DNA of 64,000 nucleotides from VBAS01 sp963773465 (GTDB lineage: Bacteria; Bacteroidota; Bacteroidia; Chitinophagales; Chitinophagaceae): assembly GCA_963773465.1 (NCBI GenBank), contig CAVZBF010000002.1, forward strand, positions 1,426,001 through 1,490,000, given 5' to 3'. Shown here piece by piece: positions 36,919-46,947 of the stretch (positions are counted from its first letter, which is position 1; every line of letters starts with the position of its first letter). The translations under genes were made by a program, and so were the position numbers. The notes below the pieces were generated by a model. The model saw only the letters and a list, made by a program, of their open reading frames with translations. It made no database searches and was not told the DNA's origin.

Positions 36919-38292
36919 ATGAAAATAAAATTTAAAATAGCACTGCTTTTTACGTTGTTGGTAACATTAATATTCTTGTTATTGGGAAGTGCGATCTTTT
37001 ATTTTTCATCACTCAACAGGAAAAACGAATTCTCACAACGATTGCGTAACAGGGCGCTCACCACTTCACGGCTGTTAGCCGAATTAGAGGAGATCAATAA
37101 ACCGCTTTTAAGAAAAATCGATTCGCTGACAATGAACTTGCTTTTCGAGGAAAGTGTTTCGATCTATACTGATAAAAATGAACTCTTCTATAGCAACCGG
37201 TCTTCAATCGCTGATCCTGTAAGACCGACCATTACTACGATCGAAAAAATCCGTAAAGACAAAGAATATCGATTTTCCGTTGGAGAATATGAAGGTATTG
37301 GTACACTGTATAATGAACAAACAAATAATTATGTAGTGGTAGCCACTGCTATTGACCGCACCGGGAAAAATGCGCTTGAACAATTAAAACGCATATTACT
37401 TTTTAGCGGGTTAGGCGGAATCCTTATTACAATGCTTGCCGGTTATTACTTCTCCATTTATTTGCTTCGCCCGCTTGGCCAAATCATCACCGAAATGAAT
37501 GCCATCAGTTTTCAAAATATTTCACAACGAATAGCAACGAGCAACAGAAAAGATGAATTGAATCAGCTTGTACAAACATTTAACAGCTTGCTGGAAAGAC
37601 TGGAAACGTCCTTTAACAATCAAAAAAGTTTTATCGCCAATGCATCACACGAGTTGTCAACTCCGCTTGCAGCCATATCAAGTCAATTAGAAGTAGCCTT
37701 GTTGCAAAACCGGAGTGAAAAAGAATACAAAGCGGTTTTAGCATCTGTGCAGGAAGATGTGGTTCATCTTAATAATCTCGTAAGAAAATTATTAGAGCTG
37801 GCAAAAACAGGAGCAGGTAAAGGTATCAGTCTTGAACCGGTTCGTATTGATGAGATAATGCTAAGCGCCATAGAAGAAGTAAACAAATTGCACCAGAATT
37901 ATCATGTTTATCTTTCTTTTGATGAAATACCTGATGAGGAAGCGCTTTGCTATATCTACGGAAATGAGGAGCTCTTGTTTATCGCATTTAAAAATATAAT
38001 TGAAAATGCCTGCAAATATTCGCCTTCACATAAAGCCTGGGTTTCCATTACTATTACAACAGATAAAAAAATTATTCGTGTAAAAGATGAAGGCATGGGT
38101 ATAACACAGGAAGAATTGAAAAAAGTTTTCGAGCCTTTCTTCCGGTCGCAAAGAGCAGAAACTATTTCTGATGGCCTTGGTCTTGGCTTATCGATGTCAT
38201 CGGGTATCATCCGTCTTCATAAAGGCGAGATCAACATTGAATCAGAACCTGGCAAAGGAAGTATCTTTACTATTGTCCTGCCTTCCATTTAA
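36919..38292 (+). CDS. Sensor histidine kinase with HAMP domain
   Basis: 457 residues. TM1 at 7-29, a periplasmic domain of about 128 residues (30-158), TM2 at 159-182, and a HAMP linker (LLRPLGQIITEMNAISFQNISQRI). The HisKA motif is NASHELSTPLAAI (His244). HATPase_c has the N-box NIIENACKYS, the G1 box KDEGMGI and the G2 box GLGLGLS. The order regulator-kinase with 6 bp spacing shows an operon. The periplasmic domain is too general to name the stimulus. Confidence 0.93.
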   Translation: MKIKFKIALLFTLLVTLIFLLLGSAIFYFSSLNRKNEFSQRLRNRALTTSRLLAELEEINKPLLRKIDSLTMNLLFEESVSIYTDKNELFYSNRSSIADPVRPTITTIEKIRKDKEYRFSVGEYEGIGTLYNEQTNNYVVVATAIDRTGKNALEQLKRILLFSGLGGILITMLAGYYFSIYLLRPLGQIITEMNAISFQNISQRIATSNRKDELNQLVQTFNSLLERLETSFNNQKSFIANASHELSTPLAAISSQLEVALLQNRSEKEYKAVLASVQEDVVHLNNLVRKLLELAKTGAGKGISLEPVRIDEIMLSAIEEVNKLHQNYHVYLSFDEIPDEEALCYIYGNEELLFIAFKNIIENACKYSPSHKAWVSITITTDKKIIRVKDEGMGITQEELKKVFEPFFRSQRAETISDGLGLGLSMSSGIIRLHKGEINIESEPGKGSIFTIVLPSI

Positions 38293-38366
38293 TTTTTTTA
38301 ATTGCATTTTAATCCGGTCTTAATTTCATTTTAATTGCGCGAAGATATTTTTACCAAAATGAAATT

Positions 38367-39254
38367 ATGCAGGAAGACTTTAAAAGGATATTGTCGCTGG
38401 TAGATTTTTCCCGGGCTTCCCTTCATGCTGCCGAAGAAGCTGCAATGATCGCATCAAAATTTAACAGCAAGCTTCACCTGCTGCATGTTTCATCAAACTC
38501 AGGATTATCGTGGATACTTGCACCGGAGGCATATTTTTTTCAGGTAGCCGAAAGCGCTAAGCAACAAAATCAAAATAACAAAACGCGTCTGAAACAATTA
38601 CAAATAGAATTACAAGAGCGTTTCGGGGTTGACATAGAATATCATGAAGCGAACGGGAAATTATGTGACACGATAAAAAAATATGGCGATGATCTTAAGA
38701 TCGACCTGGTAGTGCTCGGTGCAAAAAGGAAAAACTGGCTGAAAGAATTATTTTTTAAAACGAAAGCAAAAGATATAATCAGATCTGTTGCCAGCGAAGT
38801 GTTATGTGTTTACCCTGAATCAAATTCCGGCAGGCTTAAAAAAATCGTTTTGCCGATCGGGAAATTCATCCCGAAAAGAAAGATCAGGCTGGCATATGAG
38901 CTGGCAAAAAAATTTGCTGCCAATGTTCACCTGATATCTTTAAATAAAAATGGGCAAAGCCTTAGCATCGAGGACACAAAAATTTTAATGGCTTCCTATC
39001 AGTATTTAAAAGATATCACGAACATCCCAATAGAATGCAGAACGGTTGCCGGGAATGACCTGGCCCGGGCAACGTTACAATATGCGGAGAATATCGGGGC
39101 AGACCTGATACTGGTGAATGCCGGTTCCGAATCTTTTTTTAAAACCGCTGTGTTGCGAAGGTGGGGTGGAAATATCGTGAATCATTCATCGATCCCCGTA
39201 TTGAGTGTGCATCCTATCAATGAAAAAACAAAACGCAGTCAGTACCGGGCATAA
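38367..39254 (+). CDS. Universal stress protein, two UspA domains
   Basis: 295 residues. The first UspA domain (7-150) starts RILSLVDFSRASLHAAEEAAMIASKFNSKLHLLHV and has DLVVLGAKRKN, a weak match to the G-2x-G-9x-G ATP motif. A second, shorter domain (155-290) starts KKIVLPIGKFIPKRKIRLAYELAKKFAANVHLISL and ends LILVNAGSESFFK...GGNIVNHSSIPVLSVHP. It begins 75 bp after the kinase and may be co-transcribed. Family members bind ATP or small ligands and help survival under stress. Confidence 0.88.
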   Translation: MQEDFKRILSLVDFSRASLHAAEEAAMIASKFNSKLHLLHVSSNSGLSWILAPEAYFFQVAESAKQQNQNNKTRLKQLQIELQERFGVDIEYHEANGKLCDTIKKYGDDLKIDLVVLGAKRKNWLKELFFKTKAKDIIRSVASEVLCVYPESNSGRLKKIVLPIGKFIPKRKIRLAYELAKKFAANVHLISLNKNGQSLSIEDTKILMASYQYLKDITNIPIECRTVAGNDLARATLQYAENIGADLILVNAGSESFFKTAVLRRWGGNIVNHSSIPVLSVHPINEKTKRSQYRA

Positions 39255-39352
39255 AAGTGAATAAAGTAATTGAAATATGTAAGCTTTGGTGGTACGATGG
39301 TTCATGTTCCTCCCTATGTTTATGTGCATGTTGAATACAGGGTAGTATTCGC

Positions 39353-39384
39353 AAAGAGCCGTTGTCGTGGCGGCTCTTTTTTTT
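39353..39384 (+). terminator. Rho-independent terminator after the first stress protein
   Basis: Stem AAAGAGCCG / CGGCTCTTT with a 9-base loop, followed by TTTTT. It lies 100 bp after the stop at 39254. Confidence 0.88.
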
Positions 39385-39434
39385 CCAAATTCAAACCCAA
39401 CAAATAAATTTAAAATGAAATAATAAGACAGGCC

Positions 39435-39525
39435 ATGATCTCTATAATTATTCCTGCATTAAATGAAGAGAAACAATCGGTAGCATAGTAAAATTTTGTA
39501 TCGCAGATCCATTAGTATCGGAGAA
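39435..39525 (+). pseudogene. N-terminal remnant of a family 2 glycosyltransferase
   Basis: ATG 39435 encodes MISIIIPALNEEKQ, the classic opening of GT2 enzymes. A one-base shift at about 39478 lets it continue as IGSIVKFCIADPLVSE, which resembles the first helix and second strand. Nothing of the DxD motif or the rest of the enzyme follows, and the next 250 bases (39526-39774) hold no gene that I can see. It is a deletion relic. Confidence 0.6.
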
Positions 39526-39774
39526 CACCGGAAACTTATCCACTTTTTTTAATGTTATATCTTCTTATTAAGTCATTTATTTAACCACTTCACGACAATA
39601 GCCGCGATTATATGTACCAACATGTTTCTTTGGCGTATATTTTGAATTGTGCCAATGATTCGACATCAAATTATAACAAGCTGTGCTCTTACCCATCTAA
39701 GAAAGTTTCAACGATTATTAATGGCATGATTATTTGAAGAGTTCAAAAAATAAATTTCTTAAAAATCAGGACCT

Positions 39775-40596
39775 ATGCCGAACAAACTTTGTAACATACT
39801 CGTACCCGTTGATTTCACAACGAAAAATAAATGGGCTATCGCCAAAGGAATAGAAATGGCAAATCAAATGAATTGTAATCTTCATTTGGTAAATATCGTT
39901 TCTCCGCCGATGTATAGTTCATTTAGCCCTTATGAATCTCATGTTGACAGGTTGAATAGCTACGATCAACTGAAAGACCTGGCTGTATCCTATTCAAATC
40001 AGCTTTGTGGTAATGGCAAAATAGAAGTGAGTGTGCTTGAAGGCAATGCTACAAACAAATTAGTTGACTACATTACCGAATTTGAAATGGACATGGTGGT
40101 AATGGGTTTATCCAAATTTAATCTCGTGCAACGATGGGTGACTTCCGTATCTATTAACAAATTAGCAAGAAAAACAAATGTACCTGTGCTTGCAGTAGGT
40201 TCAAAAGGATTGGTGCATCATTTCAAAAAAATCATTTTGCCATTATATGATGAAGTGTCCTTACAAAGGATCCGGATGGCAACGACATTAGCCCGCAGTT
40301 TTAAGTCAACTATCTATATGGTTACATTGCGGCAGGGCAATAATACTCCTGAAAAAATTATTAAAGAAGGATTGGAAATCGCTAAGAGCATTCCAAGAGT
40401 TTCTGCCCGGGGAATTATTTTGGAAGGAGATAACCTTGCAAGAACAACAATTGATTTTGCAAAAAGGATCAATGGCGATCTTATCATGATCAATCCTGCC
40501 GAAGAAGTGAAAATGCCGGGTTGGTGGAGTAAACTGACCAACAAAATACTTTCTTATGGCTCTGGGATACCTGTGATGACAATGAGTAAACAGTGA
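39775..40596 (+). CDS. Universal stress protein, two UspA domains
   Basis: 273 residues. Domain 1 starts NILVPVDFTTKNKWAIAKGIEMANQMNCNLHLVNI and ends MDMVVMGLSKFNLVQRWVTSVSINKLARKTNVPVLAV. Domain 2 starts KKIILPLYDEVSLQRIRMATTLARSF and ends GDLIMINPAEEVKMPGWWSKLTNKILSYGSGIPVMTM. It is related to the protein at 38367-39254. A strong hairpin terminator follows. It probably acts with its paralog in the stress response. Confidence 0.88.
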   Translation: MPNKLCNILVPVDFTTKNKWAIAKGIEMANQMNCNLHLVNIVSPPMYSSFSPYESHVDRLNSYDQLKDLAVSYSNQLCGNGKIEVSVLEGNATNKLVDYITEFEMDMVVMGLSKFNLVQRWVTSVSINKLARKTNVPVLAVGSKGLVHHFKKIILPLYDEVSLQRIRMATTLARSFKSTIYMVTLRQGNNTPEKIIKEGLEIAKSIPRVSARGIILEGDNLARTTIDFAKRINGDLIMINPAEEVKMPGWWSKLTNKILSYGSGIPVMTMSKQ

Positions 40597-40609
40597 TAGA
40601 GTCATAGAA

Positions 40610-40646
40610 GAAGCGTTCCGACTAAGTCGGGACGCTTCACTTTTTT
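40610..40646. terminator. Bidirectional terminator between convergent genes
   Basis: Stem GAAGCGTTCCGACT / AGTCGGGACGCTTC with a single-base loop, then TTTTTT. It serves the stress protein; the lipid kinase coming from the other side stops at its edge (40645). Confidence 0.88.
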
Positions 40647-41499
40647 AATACCTGAATAAATATTTTGCCGGAAGTAACTCTATTTCTATTCTCTTAGCGG
40701 AATAATATTCCCCATCAAGATGTGTATCCATTGCCTCATCACTTGTTACAATTAATTTTTTTGTACGAAAATGCTTTATAAAAGGAAGATCAAGATGTTT
40801 TCCTTTTTCAATACAGGCAACCATCGCAAGCGACGAAAAGGATGCAGCTTATCAACCATTATCACATCAAGCAAGCCATCATCGATAGCAGATGAAGGCG
40901 CAATATGAAAACCACCTCCTGCCCTATGACCATTCATTACGCTTATCAGCAATTTCTGATCTTCCACAGTATACTCATCTGGAAGAAGCCTTATACTTTT
41001 TTGAATTATAGAAAAATACTTTTTGCAAAATAGTTCCCATAAAAGCAGCCTTGCCCGGTCTTTTCTTTTTTTTACCTGTCAATCGTTTTGCCACAGATCC
41101 TTCAAATCCAATTCCAACTCCATTGATAAAATATTTTTCATTGCATTTGCCGGCGTCCACTGGTTTTGGAGTTGCCGATAAGGCCGTTTGCAATTGTTCT
41201 TCAAAAGTTTTGTTTTTATAAAGAAGAGAATGAACATCATTACCGGTACCCCCTTTAAAAATTACGAGTGGCAATCTTATTCCCGGGTATTTATTAAAAA
41301 AATAATTGAGTGTACCGTCACCGCCAACTATCCAGACATCAGTAAAGCGGGTAAAATCGGAGGGCCAGCCATCGGCGAATAAAGTGTTCCTGATATTCCT
41401 GCTTTGTAATTCCTCAGTGAGTTTTTTACTCAATGCCATAGCCCTGCCGCCACCAGCAATATCATTGCAAACAATTGAAATGTTTTTTTCCTCTGGCAT
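40645..41499 (-). CDS. YegS/DAGK-family lipid kinase, frameshifted
   Basis: ATG 41499. The N-terminal catalytic domain has the ATP-binding motif IVGGDGTLNYFFN and FKGGTGNDVHSLL; the beta-sandwich domain has FINGVGIGFEGSVAKR. Shifts near 40980 and 40820 lead to SVMNGHRAGGGFHIAPSSAIDDGLLDVIMVD and MDTHLDGEYYSAKRIEIELLPAKYLFRY. About 283 residues. Family members phosphorylate diacylglycerol, sphingosine or related lipids at the inner membrane; the substrate here is not known. Confidence 0.88.
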
Positions 41500-41635
41500 G
41501 GTTCGTTATTTAAAGATGCATTTAATAAATCGATTTGCAAAAATGTGTTACAGATATAATTAACTTTAGCGATGGGTCGGGATCCCGCCTGAGGCGGGAG
41601 CCTGAACCTTACTACTAAATTCAAATTATCATTAT

Positions 41636-42955
41636 ATGAAACGCAGAGATTTTATCAAGAATACTTCATTTACTGCAGCAGGAATAACATTTCTGAATTT
41701 TCCTGTATTTGGAAAAAATGCTCCAAGTAATAAAGTGTGTTGGCTGTAATGGGTGTAAACAGCCGTGGCGCTTATCTTGCTGAAAATTTTGCCGGCCTTG
41801 CAAATGTTGAGATCGCATATCTCTGCGATGTGGAAGAAAAGGCAATTGCAAATGGATTAAAACCATTTGCGAATGCTGCAAAAAAACCGACTGTAATAAA
41901 AGATATCCGTGAGCTTGTAAAGAAAAAAGATTTTGATGGATTGTTAATTGCCGCGCCGGATCATTGGCATGCACCTGCAGCAATACTTGGTGTAACAAAT
42001 GGTAAACATGTATATGTTGAAAAACCCTGCGGCCATAATCCTTATGAAGGAGAATTGCTGATACAGGCAATGAAAAAATATCCAAAGCAACTGATACAAA
42101 TGGGAAACCAGCGGCGTTCAATGCCTAATCTTATCAATGCAGCCAAAGAAATAAAAGAAGGAATAATTGGCAATGCATATTTTGGAAAAGCCTGGTATGC
42201 AAATAACAGGAAGACAATTGGCATTGGTAAAAAAGTTCCTGTTCCTTCAACGCTTGATTTTGATTTATGGCAGGGCCCTGCGCCAAGAAAAGATTACCAG
42301 GATAATCTTGTTCATTACAACTGGCATTGGTTCTGGCATTGGGGCACAGCGGAAACCTGTAATAATGCAACACATGAAATAGATATGTGCCGCTGGTTGC
42401 TTGGATGTTGATTATCCAACAAAAGTTACTTCAGCCGGCGGACGTTATGCTTTTAAAGATGATTGGCAAACACCGGATACACAAGTAGCCACATTTGAAT
42501 TTGGAAATAATAAATCAATAACATGGGAAGGAAGAAGCTGTAATAATATGAATGTAGAAGGCGCCAGGCCGCGGGTTTATTATTTATGGTGATAAAGGAA
42601 CATTGGTAAATTATGGCAATGATGATTATAAAATTTTTGATGCAGATAATAAACTTGGTGAAAGAAGTACAATCAGCAACGAAAAATGATGGCTACCAAT
42701 ACGGTAAGTGCAACCGGTAATCTGGATCTTTTTCATTTTCAAAATTTTGTTGATGCTATTCGCGGAGAAGCAAAACTGAATTCTTCGATCGAGGAAGGAC
42801 ATAAAAGTGTTTTGCTTTGTCATCTGGCCAATATTGCACAACGAACCGGCCGCACATTGCATTGCGATCCTAAAAATGGACATATACTAAATGATACAGA
42901 TGCAATGAAATTGTGGAGAAGAGAATATGAAAAAGGATGGGAGCCAAAAACTTAA
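41636..42955 (+). CDS. Gfo/Idh/MocA-family oxidoreductase with Tat-type leader, frameshifted
   Basis: ATG 41636 gives MKRRDFIKNTSFTAAGITFLNF, a leader with a twin-arginine-like motif (R-R-D-F-I). The Rossmann part follows with VMGVNSRGAYLAENFAGLANVEIAYLCDVEEKA, AAPDHWHAPAAI and the catalytic-lysine motif VEKPCGHNPYEGELL. The C-terminal domain has WHWFWHWGTAETCNNATHEIDMCRWLLG and HFQNFVDAIRGEAKLNSSIEEGHKSVLLCHLANIA. Shifts near 41745, 42405, 42580 and 42685. About 438 residues. A sugar or polyol dehydrogenase exported folded is likely. A TCCCGCCTGAGGCGGGA palindrome (41583-41599) lies in the upstream region. Confidence 0.88.
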
Positions 42956-42959
42956 TTTC

Positions 42960-43670
42960 ATGTATCAAATGACTACTGTTGTCAGGCTGTCGATATTAGT
43001 TCTCATTTTAATATTTACGCTGGGCTGCAATTCTCAATCAACAGTCACTTCACCCAGACTGACAGAACGAGAAAGGCATTTATGTGATTCGTTAAAAATT
43101 GACACTTCGATAGTTCTCGGTATTCGTACACAAACTGATTCAACTATTAACGTTTTTCCCACGAACTTAGAAAATCTCTTGAATAGGGACATTGATTTCG
43201 ATTCGGCGAGAAATTTATCTGCCGGGTTTATTTTTAATTCCAGTAACCAGAACTCAGACAACATTGTAGTGAACTTGTACAACGACTTCATGAAAAAAGG
43301 TTATACAATATTTTTGCTTGACAGAAATTTTGGAATTGGTGCCAAGCCAGATATCGTTGGCGTTTTGAACTCTGTTGACAAATACCAGATCTTAAGACAA
43401 GTTCAAACGGACGGTATTAATTGGGAAATAGATAATGATAGCTTAGTAAATCTTATCAAAAAATTTGATAAAAAATATTCTCTCGACTTGATTGGTGCTT
43501 CAGGCGATTGGTGTGAATTTAAAATAAATAAAGAACCGCAAAGCTGGATGACACTTGCAAAAGAAGCTTATCAAGTTTGCCCGGATATTGTTGACCAGGG
43601 CACAGGCACAGTAGAAGAATTAGCAAACGACATGAAGAGAACCAAACGTCTGTACTTTTGGTGGGATTAA
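42960..43670 (+). CDS. DUF4253 lipoprotein
   Basis: About 236 residues from ATG 42960 (42969 is also possible). Lipoprotein signal VRLSILVLILIFTLGC, then the DUF4253 domain in the C-terminal half: NSVDKYQILRQVQTDGINWEIDNDSLVNLIKKFDKKYSLDLIGASGDWCEFKI and the closing CPDIVDQGTGTVEELANDMKRTKRLYFWWD. The family's function is unknown; most members are cytoplasmic, so a lipidated version is slightly unusual. Confidence 0.85.
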   Translation: MYQMTTVVRLSILVLILIFTLGCNSQSTVTSPRLTERERHLCDSLKIDTSIVLGIRTQTDSTINVFPTNLENLLNRDIDFDSARNLSAGFIFNSSNQNSDNIVVNLYNDFMKKGYTIFLLDRNFGIGAKPDIVGVLNSVDKYQILRQVQTDGINWEIDNDSLVNLIKKFDKKYSLDLIGASGDWCEFKINKEPQSWMTLAKEAYQVCPDIVDQGTGTVEELANDMKRTKRLYFWWD

Positions 43671-43698
43671 AAAACTCTCAATTTGTGTCGAAAAAATA

Positions 43699-45077
43699 TC
43701 ACAGTGTCTTTAAGTATTCAATAACTGCCTTACGTTCATTTGCAGTGAGTTTATCTCCAAAGTAATGACCATAATTACCATAGCCCGGTAATGTAGTGTT
43801 ATAAATTATCCTGTCGGTTGGTTGCTCATGAACAGAAAATATCCAACCCGGGTTTTCATAATTGTATTGTGGTTTTTCAAAACTCCTTGACCAGTATTTC
43901 GGCCGAATAGAACTATTAAGTACAGCTTCCAGTGTTGGTACGGATGCATTATGAAAATATGGAGCTGTGACCCAAACGCCATCCAATGGCGGAGCAAGAT
44001 ATCCTTTAAATGGAACTAATTTTCCGGGATGATCACCGGTACTGAACCAACTTTTATTGAACCAATCGACAAACTCGGGGTTTGAATAATTTGAAGCCTG
44101 CAATAATGAATCGGTTTGAATAATGTGATTGCGGAATAAGAAGGTTGGGATATTGACCATCTTTACCATACGTACCATGACAGGACGAACAATTATTATT
44201 AAAAAGAATTCTTCCGGTTTCTGCAAATGAAGCATCAATTGGTTTTGGAAATAGCGGGGCCTGTAATGAATTAATATAAGCCAGTACATCCGGCATATGA
44301 CCATCTACTTCTGCGGATTCGGAAGTATCATTTACAGTCAAAAGATTTGAAGCCATCAAGAAATCTTCCAAAGTCGCCGCGGCCGAATGCATTATAAAAC
44401 ATTCCATGTTTCTTTTTTAATAGCCACCATGCAGGTACATCAGAAGGAATGACTTGCTCAGGAAGTTTCAGTTGCGCTTCAGGATTCCATTTGAATGTAA
44501 CAGGATCACGATGGGCAGCGAGAACAGCACCAAGCCGATCGGCTGCATTCACTCCTCTTGTTTCTGTATAAAGCTTGAGGGCCTGTTATTTTTGCTACTT
44601 CAAAAAAATGTTCCGATGCCTTCCATTTTTTTGGTGCAAGTGTTTTCAAAAACTTTTCAGCCTTCTCTAAATTTTTTACACTGAGTGTTTCCCTGTCGCT
44701 GAAATCAACAAACGTATTGCCAAGCCCGATATAAAGCTTGTCTTCAAAAACCTGTGCATGACATTGCAAACAATTTGGTGCAATTACAATTTCACCATTA
44801 AAAGCTTTTACTGCCGTGTAATCATGAGGAATGCCTTCATTGGCTGCATCTCTTTTAAATAAATAACAGGTTTGCCAATTCCTTTTTTAAAGATCATTTC
44901 AGGTACACCGCCTCTCACATAATCGCCATTGATCAAATAATCATATCCTTTGGCAGAATCGCCACCTGTTCTTTGCTGGCTGGGTGGAACAAATACGGGT
45001 TCATCAGATGAAGCAATCAAAAATCTGAATGATAGACAGGTGATAATAATTATTGTGAGAACAAGAAGTTTTTTCAT
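43699..45077 (-). CDS. Di-heme c-type cytochrome (peroxidase-like), frameshifted
   Basis: ATG 45077 begins MKKLLVLTIIIITCLSFRFLIA, a signal peptide or anchor. Two heme-binding motifs are seen: CLQCH (about 44758-44772) and CSSCH (about 44190-44204). Near the end comes APPLDGVWVTAPYFHNASVPTLEAVLN, characteristic of di-heme oxidoreductases of the cytochrome c peroxidase type. Shifts near 44840, 44570, 44370 and 44130. About 455 residues. It probably transfers electrons in the periplasm; a catalytic role is not proven. Confidence 0.85.
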
Positions 45078-45200
45078 AGCACGAAGATGAAAATATTTTA
45101 TTCTGTAAAATTCAGATATTTTCTCTTCACATACTGAATAAAATTTTCGAAAGTGCCAGGATGTGACCAAACAAAAAAGATCAAATAGAAAGAATGTTTT

Positions 45201-45342
45201 CTATCCCCATCTGGCAGGGGAAGCACTTCGATAATAAAGAAATTTCAGGTGGGGGTGGATTTACTCAATACAATTTCTTTGTCCACGCCCTTTTGTATTT
45301 TCTTTAGATTGTACATCCGGCCCCCGCCAGCGGGGGATAATG
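45201..45342 (+). repeat. Minimal palindrome-ended element
   Basis: Left end CTATCCCCATCTGGCAGGGGAAGC (diverged), then TTCAGGTGGGGGTGGA, a 30-base core, GTCCACGCCC, and right end GGCCCCCGCCAGCGGGGGATAATG. About 142 bp. It is followed by an approximately 75-bp spacer (GAAAAATCTTCTCTCCG...) that recurs at about 47698. Confidence 0.75.
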
Positions 45343-45412
45343 AAAAATCTTCTCTCCGAAAAGCATAGAGAGGTTCTTCTTAATTTTTAAACTGTAGGCA
45401 TATAGAAATGTA

Positions 45413-46947
45413 TGTTATCCCCGCTGGCGGGGGAAGCACTTCGTTAATAAAGAAACTTCAGGTGGGGGTGGATTTACGCAATACAATTTTTTTGTCCACC
45501 CCCCTTTGAATTTCTTTAAGCTGTACACCGGGCCCCCGCCAGCGCGGGATAATATACACTCCGTTATTTGAACTGTTTCATTATAAACTTAGTGTTTTCC
45601 ATAATTACGCAAGAAGATAAAAGTGATGGTCATTGTCCCCCGCTGGCGGGGGAAGCACTTCGTTAATAAAGAAACTTCAGGTGGGGGTGGATTTACGCAA
45701 TACAATTTCTTTGTCCACCCCCTTTTGTATTTTTCTTTAGATTGTACATCCGGCCCCCGCCAGCGCGGGATAATATACACTCCGTTATTTGAACTGTTTC
45801 ATTATAAACTTAGTGTCTTCCATAATTACGCAAGAAGATAAAAGTGATGGTCCTTATCCCCCGCTGGCGGGGGAAGCACTTCGTTAATAAAGAAACTTCA
45901 GGTGGGGTGGATTTACGCAATACAATTTTTTTGTCCACCCCCCTTTGAATTTCTTTAAGCTGTACACCGGGCCCCCGCCAGCGCGGGATAATATACACTC
46001 CGTTATTTGAACTGTTTCATTATAAACTTAGTGTTTTCCATAATTACGCAAGAAGATAAAAGTGATGGTCATTGTCCCCCGCTGGCGGGGGAAGCACTTC
46101 GTTAATAAAGAAACTTCAGGTGGGGGTGGATTTACGCAATACAATTTCTTTGTCCACCCCCTTTTGTATTTTTCTTTAGATTGTACATCCGGCCCCCGCC
46201 AGCGCGGGATAATATACACTCCGTTATTTGAACTGTTTCATTATAAACTTAGTGTTTTCCATAATTACGCAAGAAGATAAAAGTGATGGTCATTGTCCCC
46301 CGCTGGCGGGGGAAGCACTTCGTTAATAAAGAAACTTCAGGTGGGGGTGGATTTACGCAATACAATTTTTTTGTCCACTCCCCTTTGAATTTCTTTAAGC
46401 TGTACACCGGGCCCCCGCCAGCGCGGGATAATATACACTCCGTTATTTGAACTGTTTCATTATAAACTTAGTGTTTTCCATAATTACGCAAGAAGATAAA
46501 AGTGATGGTCATTGTCCCCCGCTGGCGGGGGAAGCACTTCGTTAATAAAGAAACTTCAGGTGGGGGTGGATTTACGCAATACAATTTTTTTGTCCACCCC
46601 CCTTTGAATTTCTTTAAGCTGTACACCGGGCCCCCGCCAGCGCGGGATAATATACACTCCGTTATTTGAACTGTTTCATTATAAACTTAGTGTTTTCCAT
46701 AATTACGCAAGAAGATAAAAGTGATGGTCATTGTCCCCCGCTGGCGGGGGAAGCACTTCGTTAATAAAGAAACTTCAGGTGGGGGTGGATTTACGCAATA
46801 CAATTTTTTTGTCCACTCCCCTTTGAATTTCTTTAAGCTGTACACCGGGCCCCCGCCAGCGCGGGATAATATACACTCCGTTATTTGAACTGTTTCATTA
46901 TAAACTTAGTGTTTTCCATAATTACGCAAGAAGATAAAAGTGATGGT
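45413..46947 (+). repeat. Tandem array of seven about 220-bp palindrome-bearing units
   Basis: The palindromic core CGCTGGCGGG recurs at 45422, 45641, 45862, 46080, 46301, 46520 and 46740, spacing 218-221 bp. Each unit is a left end (CCCCCGCTGGCGGGGG, then TTCAGGTGGGGGTGGA), a short core ATTTACGCAATACAATTT, a mirrored right end (TGTCCACCCCC..., then CCCCCGCCAGCGCGGG) and an approximately 80-bp spacer ending AAGATAAAAGTGATGGTC. Two unit types differ in the right half (TTTTGTATTTTTCTTTAGATTG or TTTGAATTTCTTTAAGCTG) and alternate as b-a-b-a-b-b-b, which suggests expansion in two-unit blocks. The 60-72-residue open frames here are by-products. Confidence 0.9.

Noticed and set aside
39293..39420. 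Short frame MVHVPPYVYVHVEYRVVFA after the stress protein
   Set aside because: It runs into the terminator hairpin and its T-run, has no clear ribosome site, and its repeats look like chance.
45589..46280. Several identical 62-72-residue open frames on both strands
   Set aside because: They arise in every unit of the tandem repeat, have no start signals and read straight through hairpin arms.
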